Of a DNA stretch of 64,000 nucleotides, positions 9,106 to 18,787 are shown in pieces. The stretch's first letter is position 1; each line of letters opens with the position of its first letter. The notes under the pieces were generated by a model. That model was not told the origin of the DNA. It saw nothing but the letters and a program-made list of their open reading frames with translations, and ran no database searches. The position numbers and the translations under genes are program-made. Origin of the DNA: Catenuloplanes niger (GTDB lineage: Bacteria; Actinomycetota; Actinomycetes; Mycobacteriales; Micromonosporaceae); the NCBI RefSeq assembly GCF_031458255.1, contig NZ_JAVDYC010000001.1, positions 4,473,001 through 4,537,000 on the forward strand, in the 5' to 3' direction.

Positions 9106-10248
9106 CTACGCGGCGATCAGTGTCCGCGGGCGGATGTTCTCCAGGACCGCGCCGAGCCGTTCGCCGGTCTCCCGGGAGCGGACGCGCAGCCCGGACATGC
9201 GCTCACTGGTGTCCGCGACCCGTTCGGGCCGTTCGTCCCAGAGCCGGTCGACCTGCGCGAGCAGCGGGCCGGCCGACTCGCGCATCACGCCGCGGAGAGC
9301 CGGTGCGCCGGCCTGCTGGGCGAAGTCGAAGACCTTCCCGGCGTACGGCAGCGGCAGGAACGGCACGCCGCTGAGCGCGCTGAAGATCAGGAAGTGCAGG
9401 CGCATGCCGACCGCCAGGTCCAGGTGCCGCATCAGGCCGAGCACCTGGCGTGGGCGGTAGTCGCCGTAGAGCACGCGGCAGTCCTGCACCGCGGTCATGT
9501 GCGAGAGCACCGCGTGCGAGTGCCGGATGTCGTCGCGCTCCATCGGCACGAAGAGCAGCCGCGCGTCCAGCCGGTGCACCAGGAAGTCGCCCATCTGCGC
9601 GAGCAGCTGGTGGTAGGACTCCTCGTCCAGGTGCTCCGCGGCCTTGCCGGGCTCGCGGACGCTCATGCCGACCAGGCGCCGCCCGGCCGGGATGCCCTCC
9701 GTCCGCAGCATGTCGTCGCTGAAGTCCTCCGGGTCCAGCAGCAGCGCCGGGTCCGCGGTCACGTGGATGGTGCGGGTGACGCCGGCCTCCTCGAGGACCA
9801 GCCGGGACTCCTCGTCCCGGACCGTGACCTCGACCGCCTCGGAGAGCACCTCCCGCACGATGGCGCAGTCCGTCTCCTCGGTGAGCGGGCCGGCGCCGAG
9901 CGCGTACGTGAAGACCGGCACGCCACGCTCCTGGGCCGCCTTGGCCACTCGCAGGTAGCGCCGCGCCTCGGTGTTGTACAGGATTCCGCCGCCGCCGAGG
10001 ATCAGCAGGTCGAGTTCGCCGAGCGAGGTCGCCGTCGCCTGCCGGCTGATCCCCTCCCAGCCGACCACCTCGACGTTCGGGTGCTTCGCCTTCGTGTTCT
10101 CCGGATGCCGGGAGAAGACCAGGATCCGGGCGTCCGGGCGCCGGTTGCGCAGATCGTCGAGCAGGCTGGTGAGGATCGCCTCGTCCCCGAGGTTGAGTCC
10201 GCCGTACGAGCCGAGCACGCCTACGGTAGGTCCCGTTCTGTCGAGCAC
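9106..10248 (-). CDS. Polysaccharide pyruvyl transferase family protein
   Basis: The 380-residue protein belongs to the CsaB/WcaK-type pyruvyl transferases, which add pyruvate ketals from phosphoenolpyruvate to cell-surface sugars. Family signs are the N-terminal GSYGGLNLGDEAILTSLL, the LILGGGGILYNTEARRY motif, FTYALGAGPL, a D-P-A-L-L-L turn and the C-terminal VGMRLHFLIFSALSGVPFLPLPYAGKV. The GTG start has a strong GGGAGG immediately upstream. It is first of two genes, followed by an FAD oxidoreductase. No glycosyltransferases are nearby, so its acceptor cannot be deduced. Confidence 0.88.
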   Translation of the reverse strand: MLDRTGPTVGVLGSYGGLNLGDEAILTSLLDDLRNRRPDARILVFSRHPENTKAKHPNVEVVGWEGISRQATATSLGELDLLILGGGGILYNTEARRYLRVAKAAQERGVPVFTYALGAGPLTEETDCAIVREVLSEAVEVTVRDEESRLVLEEAGVTRTIHVTADPALLLDPEDFSDDMLRTEGIPAGRRLVGMSVREPGKAAEHLDEESYHQLLAQMGDFLVHRLDARLLFVPMERDDIRHSHAVLSHMTAVQDCRVLYGDYRPRQVLGLMRHLDLAVGMRLHFLIFSALSGVPFLPLPYAGKVFDFAQQAGAPALRGVMRESAGPLLAQVDRLWDERPERVADTSERMSGLRVRSRETGERLGAVLENIRPRTLIAA

Positions 10249-10361
10249 CGCGCACCTCCCTACGTCGTGTGCGAGTTCGACGGCCGCCGAACTCGCACGC
10301 TCCCTACCCCTCTTTTCTCAGAGTGACACACGTGACGAATCGGACTACGTATTTGCGGAGG

Positions 10362-11603
10362 TCAGACCGTTACGCGCCTTTCCGCAGCAGCCAATGCGAT
10401 GTCGGTCCGGTGGTGCGAACCGGCCAGCTCGATGCCCTCCACCAGCGCGTATGCGGCGGTCCGGGCGGCGGTGAGGTCCGCGCCGGTGGCGGTCGCGCAG
10501 ACCACCCGGCCGCCGGACGAGACCAGCGCGCCGTCGTCGCGCCGCTTCGTGCCCGCGTGGATCACGCCGGGCCGTTCCGCGCCGGTCAGCACGCCACCGG
10601 TCCGCGGCGCCTCCGGGTAGCCCTCGGACGCCACCACCACGGTCACCGCGGCGCCGTCCCGCCAGGTCAGCGGCGGGTGTGCGGCCAGCTCGCCGGTCGC
10701 GGCCGCGTGCAGCAGACCGGCCAGCGGCGTGGTCAGCATGGCCAGCACGACCTGGGTCTCCGGGTCGCCGAAGCGCGCGTTGAACTCGATCACCCGCGGG
10801 CCGGCCTCGGTGATCGCCAGCCCGACGTAGAGCAGGCCGGAGAACGGCGTGCCGCGCTTGCGCATCTCGGCCAGCGTCGGGGTGACCACCTCGGCCATGA
10901 CCCGGTCGACCAGCCCGTCGGGCGCCCACGGCAGCGGCGTGTAGGCGCCCATGCCGCCGGTGTTCGGCCCGGCGTCGCCGTCGCCGACGCGCTTGAAGTC
11001 CTGGGCCGGCATCAGCGGCAGCGCCGCCTCGCCGTCGGTCACCACGAACAGCGAGACCTCGGGACCGGCGAGGTACTCCTCGATGACGACCCGGCCGCAC
11101 TCGGCCGCGTGGGCGAGCGCCGCGTCCCGGTCGTCCGTGACCACGACGCCCTTGCCCGCGGCGAGGCCGTCGTCCTTCACCACGTACGGCGCGCCGAACT
11201 CGTCCAGCGCGGCCGCGGCCTCGGCCGGCGTGGTGCAGGTGAACGCGCGCGCGGTCGGCACGCCGGCCGCGGACATCACGTCCTTGGCGAACGTCTTCGA
11301 GCCCTCCAGTTGCGCGGCCGCGGCGGACGGGCCGAAGGCGGCGATGCCCTTGGCCCGCACCGCGTCCGCCACGCCGGCCACCAGCGGCGCCTCCGGGCCG
11401 ATCACGACCAGGTCGGCGCCCACCTCGACGGCGAGCGCCGCGACCGCGGCCGGGTCGGTCGCGGCCACCTCGCGCAGCTCGGCGTGCTGGGCGATGCCGG
11501 GGTTGCCCGGCGCCGCGACCAGCCGCTCGACCGAGGGGTCGGCCGCGAGGCCGATGGCGAGGGCGTGTTCACGCCCTCCGGAACCGATGAGAAGTACGCG
11601 CAC
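10362..11603 (-). CDS. purD: Phosphoribosylamine-glycine ligase
   Basis: The 413-residue enzyme makes GAR from phosphoribosylamine, glycine and ATP, step two of IMP synthesis. It starts with the family motif MRVLLIGSGGREHALA and has the ATP-grasp domain (KDDGLAAGKGVVV near 150, NTGGMGAYTP near 225) and the metal/ATP motif EFNARFGDPETQ near 285. The length is normal. It lies 34 bp downstream of purA on the same strand, so the two may be co-transcribed, forming the AMP-branch plus early-step pair seen in several actinobacteria. Confidence 0.97.
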   Translation of the reverse strand: MRVLLIGSGGREHALAIGLAADPSVERLVAAPGNPGIAQHAELREVAATDPAAVAALAVEVGADLVVIGPEAPLVAGVADAVRAKGIAAFGPSAAAAQLEGSKTFAKDVMSAAGVPTARAFTCTTPAEAAAALDEFGAPYVVKDDGLAAGKGVVVTDDRDAALAHAAECGRVVIEEYLAGPEVSLFVVTDGEAALPLMPAQDFKRVGDGDAGPNTGGMGAYTPLPWAPDGLVDRVMAEVVTPTLAEMRKRGTPFSGLLYVGLAITEAGPRVIEFNARFGDPETQVVLAMLTTPLAGLLHAAATGELAAHPPLTWRDGAAVTVVVASEGYPEAPRTGGVLTGAERPGVIHAGTKRRDDGALVSSGGRVVCATATGADLTAARTAAYALVEGIELAGSHHRTDIALAAAERRVTV

Positions 11604-11637
11604 GCCGAGTGATGCTACCGACGGCCGGTGATCTAGC

Positions 11638-12987
<1,350 letters not shown>

Positions 12988-13052
12988 TCAGGCTAACAAG
13001 AAGTTACGGCCACGTTGGAGATGGCCGAGAAGATCACGGGAGGCCACCGGCC

Positions 13053-14060
13053 GTGTACGACGTGGTGCTGCTCAGCCTCGCTTCCGGCGCGCCCGCCGGA
13101 TCCAGCGCCTGCGGGCTCGGCGGATCCTGCTGCGGCGGTGACGAGCACGCCGGCGAGGCGCCGGACGTGGACCGCTCCTGCGCCGAGCCGGGCACCCGCG
13201 TGCCCGTGCTGGCCTGCGGCGACGCGCTGACCGCGGCCGGAGCGCGGGTGGAGTACGTGACCGCCCGCTCGGACGCCGAGATCGACGCGGTGCTCGCCCG
13301 CCTGGACGCCCCGCCCCGTGCCGACGGTCTGACCTGGCCGGACACGGAGAGCAAGACCCGGGTCGTGGTCGCGGCCGCGTCCGACGCGCAGATCCGGGCC
13401 GTGGTCCGCCGCCTGGTCCGCCGGTTCGCGCCGCCGCCCAGCAAGCGCCCCGCCGATCTGCCCGAGTCGCGTACCGTGCCGGATCTGCCCGCGCTCGGCG
13501 TGCTGCCGCTCGACCCGGTCCGCGCCGGCACCCCGGACGACCTGGCCGCACAGCTCGGCCTGCCCCGGGAGCCCGCCGCGGTCGCGGCCGCGGTGCTCGG
13601 CGACCGCACCCGGCGCATCGACCTGCTGCGCACCGATGCGGGATCCGTCACGCTGGACGGAACGCTACTCGGCGGTAAGAGTGAGGACGGCAAGCCCTTG
13701 CCCTGGCGAGGCAGAGTGCAGGTGGACGACACGGTGTTGAGTGACGGGGAAGAGGGAATCCTGGCGTGCGCGGTCGGCAACGCGGCCGGCTACGCGAGCC
13801 TGGACGGCCTCCCGCTGCTCAGCGGCGCCGACCCGGGCGACGGCACGGTCGAGGTGGCCGTGGCGGTGCCGGTGCGGACCAAGAGCCGTTTCCGCAGGTC
13901 CCGTCTCCGGATCGAGGTCCGGCGGGCCCGTGGCCGCGCGGCGTCCGTGCTGCCGCGGGACGGGGAAGTGCAGTTCATCGACGACGGGGTGGCCGGCACG
14001 CTGAACCGCAAGAGGTCCTGGTGGACCGAGGCGGGCGCGTGGGCGGCGTACGTCAACTAG
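13053..14060 (+). CDS. Hypothetical protein with lipid-kinase-like C-terminal lobe
   Basis: The 335-residue protein starts at GTG with GGGAGG at 13038-13043. The N-terminus has a Cys-rich patch (ACGLGGSCCGG, residues about 20-30), followed by an alpha/beta part with AAASDAQIRAVVRRLVRRF and a proline stretch. From about residue 200 the pattern of beta strands, ending ACAVGNAAGYASLDGLPLLSGADPGDGTVEVAVAVPV, resembles the C-terminal beta-sandwich of diacylglycerol kinase/YegS proteins. The GGDGT catalytic loop of that family is not seen, so it is probably not an active kinase. It ends 15 bp before the EspI-like ATPase gene and should be co-transcribed with it. Confidence 0.72.
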   Translation: MYDVVLLSLASGAPAGSSACGLGGSCCGGDEHAGEAPDVDRSCAEPGTRVPVLACGDALTAAGARVEYVTARSDAEIDAVLARLDAPPRADGLTWPDTESKTRVVVAAASDAQIRAVVRRLVRRFAPPPSKRPADLPESRTVPDLPALGVLPLDPVRAGTPDDLAAQLGLPREPAAVAAAVLGDRTRRIDLLRTDAGSVTLDGTLLGGKSEDGKPLPWRGRVQVDDTVLSDGEEGILACAVGNAAGYASLDGLPLLSGADPGDGTVEVAVAVPVRTKSRFRRSRLRIEVRRARGRAASVLPRDGEVQFIDDGVAGTLNRKRSWWTEAGAWAAYVN

Positions 14061-14075
14061 GGGAGGCAGTGCGCG

Positions 14076-16250
14076 GTGGTCAATAGTTTCTCGTCGGACA
14101 CGGAAGACGACGAGCCGTTCTGGTCTCCGGACGACCAGGAGCCGTCGCCGGCGGATTCGCAGCAGAACAAGCCGGTGGCACCGCCGCCGGCTCCACCCAC
14201 CACGCCTCGCGCCAGCGTGCCCGTGCCGGCACCCCAGGACCAGAATCAAGAGCAGGATGCGACGGTACGGCCGGCGCCCGACCCGGGCCCGACCGCACTC
14301 GCACCGCCCGTTCCACCGCTGCCCGTTCCACCGGTGCCCGGCCCACCGCCGCCGGCCCCGCCCGGGCCCGACGCGCGGGCGCATGGTCGTGTCGCCGTGC
14401 CCGGACCGGTCCCGCCGGCGCCGAACCCGGTGTACCCGGCACCCGGCCCGGTGCCACCCGGCCCGGCCTACCAGAACCCGGTGCCGCCGGGTCCCGGTCC
14501 GGTGCCGCCGGGTCCGGGTCCGGTGCCCGGCCCCGGCCCGCAGTTCCCGAACCAGCAGCCGCCGGGTCCGCCGTATCCCCACCAGCAGCAGCCGGGTCCG
14601 GCCTATCCGCACCAGCAGTACCCGAACCAGCCGTACCCGGGTCCGCAGTACCCCGGCCCGCAGCAGCCGCCGTACCCGGCGCCGCCCGGTCCGCAGTACC
14701 CGGGGCCGCACCAGTCGGGCGCGCACGCGCAGTACCCGGGGCCGCAGCCGCAGTACCCGACGCACCAGCCGCCGGTGCACCAGCCGCCGGTGCACCAGCA
14801 GGGGCCGGTGCATCACCAGCAGCCGCCGATGGTCCACCAGCAGCACCACGCGCAGTACCCGCCGGTGCACCAGCAGGGCCCGGTCCCGCCGGTTCACCAG
14901 CAGGGTGTGGTCCCGCCGGTGCCGCCGGGCCCCGGTCCGGTGCCCGGTCCCTTCCCGGGGCCGCACGCGCTGCCCGTACCCCCGGTGCCCGGTCCTGATC
15001 TTCCGGTGTCCGAGGTGACGAGCGCGCCGCCGGCCGACGGGGCCGACAGCGGTCCGCCGGACGACGGGCAGCCGGCGAACGAGGGTGCCGCACCGCGGCC
15101 CGACTTCCCGCGCCCGCCCACGCTGGAGCGGCCGCCCTACCCGGACCCGAACACGCCGGCGTTCCCGGACCCGAACCAGGGGCAGGCCGCGGTGCCGCCG
15201 TGGCAGCAGCAGGTCGTGCACCACCAGCAGGGGACCGCGTACCCGCCGGTGCCGTTCCCGCCGCAGGAGGGCCAGCCGCCGGTGCCGGACACCGGCTGGG
15301 AGCCGGACGCGCACGAGCCGACGCCGACCGCGGACGACTTCGCGCGGCGCCGGACCATGAAGCCGGCCGACCCGGTGGCCCAGATGGGCGTCCGCGCCGG
15401 TCTGCGGCACGCCACGTTCGGCCTGGTGTCGCTGGCTCCCGGGCGCCGTGAGCAGGAGATCAAGAAGGACATCGACATGGTCCGCCGGAACTTCGGCGGG
15501 CTGCGGCAGGTCACGATCGTCAACCCGAAGGGCGGTGCCGGCAAGACCATCGCGGTGCTGCTGCTCGCGATGACGTTCGGTCAGCGGCGCGGCGGCTACG
15601 TGCTGGCCTGGGACAACAACGAGACCCAGGGCACCCTCGGCATGCGCGCGCAGCAGGACTTCCACGCGCGTACCGTCCGGGACATGCTGCGCGACCTGGT
15701 CAGCTTCCAGGGCGCGAACGGCCGGGTCGGCGACCTGTCGCAGTACGTGCGGGCGCAGGGCGAGGGCATGTTCGACGTGCTCGCGTCCGACGAGTCCGCG
15801 ACCGCGGGCGAGATCCTGACCGCGGAGGCGTTCGCCGAGATCCGCGACGTGGTCAGCCGGTTCTACAAGCTGATCTTCGTGGACACCGGTAACAACGTGC
15901 GCGCGCAGAACTGGCAGGCGGCGATCGACGCCACCGACCAGCTCGTGGTCACCATGTCGGCCCGTAACGACTCGGCGGAGACCGCGGCCCGGATGCTCGA
16001 CCACCTGGAGCAGACCGGGCGGCAGCGGCTGGTCCGGCAGGCGGTCACGATCGTGTCCTCGCCGTCGACCAAGCGCGACCTGGACACCGACGCGATCTTC
16101 CGGCACTTCGCGGCCCGGACCCGGATCGTGCTCTCCGCGCCGTACGAGCGGAGCGTCGACACCGGTGAGCCGATCCGCTACGGCACGCTCTCGTCCGCCA
16201 CCCGCGACGCCTGGCTCAAGATCGCCGCGGCGGTCGCGGAAGGCCTGTAA
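14076..16250 (+). CDS. Proline-rich EspI/MinD-like ATPase
   Basis: The 724-residue protein has two parts. Residues 1 to about 430 are low-complexity Pro/Gln/Gly/His/Tyr, with many QYPGPQ-, VHQQ- and PGPVPG-like repeats. Residues about 470-724 form a ParA/MinD ATPase: Walker A NPKGGAGKTIAVLLLA near 484, WDNNETQGTLG, the Walker-B-like LIFVDTGNNVRAQNW and the late LSAPYERSVDTGEPI. This architecture matches mycobacterial EspI-type proteins linked to ESX secretion; no ESX genes are in this window. The GTG start has GGGGAGG at 14060-14066. The disordered N-terminus may be a localisation or condensate region; that is inference. Confidence 0.82.
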   Translation: MVNSFSSDTEDDEPFWSPDDQEPSPADSQQNKPVAPPPAPPTTPRASVPVPAPQDQNQEQDATVRPAPDPGPTALAPPVPPLPVPPVPGPPPPAPPGPDARAHGRVAVPGPVPPAPNPVYPAPGPVPPGPAYQNPVPPGPGPVPPGPGPVPGPGPQFPNQQPPGPPYPHQQQPGPAYPHQQYPNQPYPGPQYPGPQQPPYPAPPGPQYPGPHQSGAHAQYPGPQPQYPTHQPPVHQPPVHQQGPVHHQQPPMVHQQHHAQYPPVHQQGPVPPVHQQGVVPPVPPGPGPVPGPFPGPHALPVPPVPGPDLPVSEVTSAPPADGADSGPPDDGQPANEGAAPRPDFPRPPTLERPPYPDPNTPAFPDPNQGQAAVPPWQQQVVHHQQGTAYPPVPFPPQEGQPPVPDTGWEPDAHEPTPTADDFARRRTMKPADPVAQMGVRAGLRHATFGLVSLAPGRREQEIKKDIDMVRRNFGGLRQVTIVNPKGGAGKTIAVLLLAMTFGQRRGGYVLAWDNNETQGTLGMRAQQDFHARTVRDMLRDLVSFQGANGRVGDLSQYVRAQGEGMFDVLASDESATAGEILTAEAFAEIRDVVSRFYKLIFVDTGNNVRAQNWQAAIDATDQLVVTMSARNDSAETAARMLDHLEQTGRQRLVRQAVTIVSSPSTKRDLDTDAIFRHFAARTRIVLSAPYERSVDTGEPIRYGTLSSATRDAWLKIAAAVAEGL

Positions 16251-16260
16251 TTCGGTGAGC

Positions 16261-16290
16261 GGGGCGTTCCCACGGCGTGCGGGACGCCCC
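16261..16290 (+). terminator. Hairpin after the EspI-like ATPase gene
   Basis: A GC-rich stem pairs 16261-16271 with 16281-16290, with one bulged T and a 9-base loop. It lies 10 bp after the stop at 16250. Confidence 0.55.
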
Positions 16291-16307
16291 GGTCACGAAC
16301 AACCGGC

Positions 16308-16357
16308 GTGATCACGGCCCGGTTCCCGGGCGGTGATCACGGCCCGGTTCCCGGGCG
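16308..16357. repeat. Exact 25-bp tandem duplication over the TetR stop codon
   Basis: Units 16308-16332 and 16333-16357 are identical and directly adjacent. Each contains the palindromes GTGATCAC and CCCGGG. The second unit holds the stop codon of the leftward TetR gene (16337-16339), so the last residues of that protein are encoded by the duplicated DNA. The duplication looks recent because no base differs. Confidence 0.9.
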
Positions 16358-16981
16358 CCAGGTGGTGCCGCTGAGGAGGCGGTCGGCGCCGAGCCAGGCG
16401 ACGTTCATCATCTGGGTGGCGGTCTTGGCGGGGTCGGCGCCGGGGTGGTCGGTCATCCAGTCGGCGAGGGACTCGCCGGCGCCGACCAGCGCGTGCGCCA
16501 TGACCTCGAGCTCGGTGTCGGTGGCCTGACCGCCGGAGGTGGACATCGCCTGGGTGAGCAGCTCGGTCACCACCCGCACCATGCGGGAGCGCATGCCGGC
16601 CAGCTCGGCCGCGAACGGCTCCAGGCCGCGGGCCTGCCGGTAGAGCACGGTCCAGCCCTCCCGGTTGCCGGCGACGAAGTCGAAGAACGCGCGCAGGCCG
16701 CTCCAGAGCTGGCGGTCGGCCGGGGTGCCGGCGTCGACCGCGCCGGCGACGACGTCCATCAGGCGGGCGGCCTCGCGGTGCAGCGCGGCGAGGAACACCT
16801 CTTCCTTCGTGCCGAGGTACGCGTACACCATCGGCTTGGAGATGCCGGCGTCCTCGGCGATCTCGTCCATGGACGCGGCGTGGTAGCCGCGGCGGGAGAA
16901 GACCCGGACGGCCGAGTCCAGCATCTGCCGCTCACGGACGGCGCGGGGGAGACGCTTGAAGGCCGGCACGCTTGTCAGCAT
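16337..16981 (-). CDS. TetR-family transcriptional regulator
   Basis: The 214-residue repressor has a TetR HTH at about residues 15-60 (RERQMLDSAVRVFSRRGYHA, then MDEIAEDAGISKPMVYAYLG). The rest is an all-helical ligand-binding domain with FVAGNREGWTVLYRQARG. It diverges from the SCP2/acyl-CoA dehydrogenase pair with a 32-bp palindrome between them, so it probably represses those genes and itself in response to an acyl-CoA or lipid ligand. No RBS precedes ATG 16981, which lies 2 bp from the operator; a leaderless message or a later GTG start is possible. Its C-terminus overlaps a tandem duplication. Confidence 0.88.
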   Translation of the reverse strand: MLTSVPAFKRLPRAVRERQMLDSAVRVFSRRGYHAASMDEIAEDAGISKPMVYAYLGTKEEVFLAALHREAARLMDVVAGAVDAGTPADRQLWSGLRAFFDFVAGNREGWTVLYRQARGLEPFAAELAGMRSRMVRVVTELLTQAMSTSGGQATDTELEVMAHALVGAGESLADWMTDHPGADPAKTATQMMNVAWLGADRLLSGTTWRPGTGP

Positions 16982-16982
16982 A

Positions 16983-17014
16983 TCTACCCGGGCGTAACCT
17001 TACGCGCGGGTAGA
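16983..17014. promoter_or_regulatory. 32-bp near-perfect palindrome, predicted TetR operator
   Basis: The left arm TCTACCCGGGCGTAA (16983-16997) and the right arm 17000-17014 are complementary at 14 of 15 positions, with a 2-bp centre. It occupies most of the 55-bp gap between the TetR gene and the SCP2 gene, overlapping where both promoters must lie. Size and symmetry fit a dimer-of-dimers TetR site. Confidence 0.82.
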
Positions 17015-17036
17015 TTAGGGAGAGGAAAAGCCGGAC

Positions 17037-17489
17037 ATGACCGATTTCGACCCCGCCACCTTCGCCACCATGGAACCGCGCGAGTTCGCGAAGATCGTCA
17101 AGGCGACGCCGGACTCGACGATCACCGAGGTGCTCGGCGGACCGCAGCGCCAGTTCATCCTGGACGAGGTGTTCGCGCGCATGCCGAAGCAGTTCCGGCC
17201 GGAGCGCGCGGGCCAGACCAGCGCGGTGATCCACTGGACCGTCACCGGCCGGCCGGACGGCGGCGCGGACACCTACGAGATCGTGATCGACGGTGGCGCC
17301 TGCACGCTCTCGCCGAGCACCGACCGCAAGCCCGACCTGACGCTCACGGTCGCGCCGGTCCCGTTCGTCAAGCTGATCTCCGGCCTCGGCAACCCGGTGA
17401 TGATGTTCATGGGCGGCAAGCTCAAGGCGGACGGCAACCTCGGCCTCGCCGCGCAGATCCAGACGCTGTTCGACATCCCGAAGGCGTGA
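17037..17489 (+). CDS. SCP2 sterol-transfer family protein
   Basis: The 150-residue soluble protein carries the SCP2 fold, which binds lipids or acyl-CoA in a hydrophobic tunnel. Family features are TVTGRPDGGADTYEIVIDGG, the TDRKPDLTLTVAPVPFVKLI strand-helix, and the C-terminal NPVMMFMGGKLKADGNLGLA, typical of SCP2 proteins (the GKLKxxGD-like turn). The ATG has AGGGAGAGG at 17017-17025. It is the first gene right of the TetR operator, and its stop codon abuts the acyl-CoA dehydrogenase start, so it is part of a fatty-acid or sterol catabolic unit. Confidence 0.88.
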   Translation: MTDFDPATFATMEPREFAKIVKATPDSTITEVLGGPQRQFILDEVFARMPKQFRPERAGQTSAVIHWTVTGRPDGGADTYEIVIDGGACTLSPSTDRKPDLTLTVAPVPFVKLISGLGNPVMMFMGGKLKADGNLGLAAQIQTLFDIPKA

Positions 17490-17494
17490 CCGGC

Positions 17495-18706
17495 GTGGAG
17501 TTCTCCCTGGAGCTCAACGAGGACCAGACCGCGCTGCGCGACTGGGTGCACGGGTTCGCGGCGGGCGTGCTGCGTCCGGCCGCCGCGGAGTGGGACGCGC
17601 GCGAGGAGACGCCCTGGCCGGTGATCCAGGAGGCGGCGAAGGTCGGGCTGTACGGGTTCGAGTTCCTGGCCAACGCGTGGTCCGACCCGAGCGGCCTGTC
17701 CATGCCGGTCGCCAACGAGGAGCTGTTCTGGGGCGACGCCGGGCTCGCGATGTCGATCGCCGGCACGTCGCTGGCGGTCGCCGCGATCTTCGGTTCCGGC
17801 ACGCCCGAGCAGCTGGCCGAGTGGGTGCCGCCGTGCTTCGGCGACGAGGCGCACCCGGCGGTCGGCGCGTTCTGCTCCACCGAGCCGGAGGCCGGCTCCG
17901 ACGTCGGCGCGATCCGCACCCGCGCGGTCTACGACGAGGCGAGCGACGAGTGGGTGCTGAACGGGCAGAAGGCGTACGCCACGAACGGCGGCATCGCGGC
18001 GGTGCACGTGGTCACCGCGTCCGTCGACCCCACGCTCGGCTCGCGCGGTCAGGCCGCCTTCGTCGTACCGCCGGGAACGAAGGGTCTGTCGTCGCCGCGG
18101 AAGCTGGCCAAGCTCGGCCTGCGCGCCTCGCACACCGCGGACGTCTTCCTCGACGACGTGCGCGTGCCGGGCCGCTGCCTGCTCGGCGGCCGGGGCCGGC
18201 TGGAGGCGCGGCTGGCGAAGGCGCGCAACAACGAGCGGGCGGCGGGCCAGGCCTCGATGCGCACGTTCGAGCTGTCCCGGCCCACGGTCGGCGCGCAGGC
18301 GATCGGCGTGGCGCGCGCGGCCTACGAGTACTCGCTCGACTACGCGCGCGACCGGGTGCAGTTCGGCCGGCCGATCGTGGAGAACCAGGCGATCGCGTTC
18401 GCGCTGGCCGACATGCGGATGGAGATCGACGCCGCGCGCCTGCTGGTCTGGCGGGCCGCGTGGATGGGCCGCAACAACCGCCCGTTCGCGGCCGGCGAGG
18501 GCTCGATGTCCAAGCTCAAGGCCGGCGAGGTCGCGGTGGCGGTCACCGAGAAGGCCGTGCAGATCCTCGGCGGCGCCGGATATCTGCGCGAGCACCCGGT
18601 CGAACGCTGGTACCGGGACGCCAAGATCTACACCATCTTCGAGGGTACGTCCGAGATCCAGCGCCTGGTCATCGCGCGCGCCATCACCGGCCACCAGATC
18701 CGGTAG
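17495..18706 (+). CDS. Acyl-CoA dehydrogenase
   Basis: This roughly 403-residue flavoprotein oxidises acyl-CoA to the trans-2-enoyl-CoA. It shows the N-terminal helical domain, the middle FAD/substrate motif (CSTEPEAGSDVGAIRTRA near 125, then KAYATNGGIA), and the C-terminal segments DRVQFGRPIVENQAIAFALA, QILGGAGYLREHPVERWYRD and IFEGTSEIQRLVIAR, where the Glu of FEGTSE is the usual catalytic base position. The GTG at 17495 is preferred because GAAGG lies 10 bases upstream; GTG 17486 would overlap the SCP2 stop by four bases but has no spacing for that RBS. It is co-transcribed with the SCP2 gene. Confidence 0.92.
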   Translation: MEFSLELNEDQTALRDWVHGFAAGVLRPAAAEWDAREETPWPVIQEAAKVGLYGFEFLANAWSDPSGLSMPVANEELFWGDAGLAMSIAGTSLAVAAIFGSGTPEQLAEWVPPCFGDEAHPAVGAFCSTEPEAGSDVGAIRTRAVYDEASDEWVLNGQKAYATNGGIAAVHVVTASVDPTLGSRGQAAFVVPPGTKGLSSPRKLAKLGLRASHTADVFLDDVRVPGRCLLGGRGRLEARLAKARNNERAAGQASMRTFELSRPTVGAQAIGVARAAYEYSLDYARDRVQFGRPIVENQAIAFALADMRMEIDAARLLVWRAAWMGRNNRPFAAGEGSMSKLKAGEVAVAVTEKAVQILGGAGYLREHPVERWYRDAKIYTIFEGTSEIQRLVIARAITGHQIR

Positions 18707-18787
18707 CTCACTTCACATCACCTCAGCAGGGTGCCCGGCACTGCCGATGGAGCTGTGTTCCAGACCGAGCCGGGGGAGGTGACGCAC

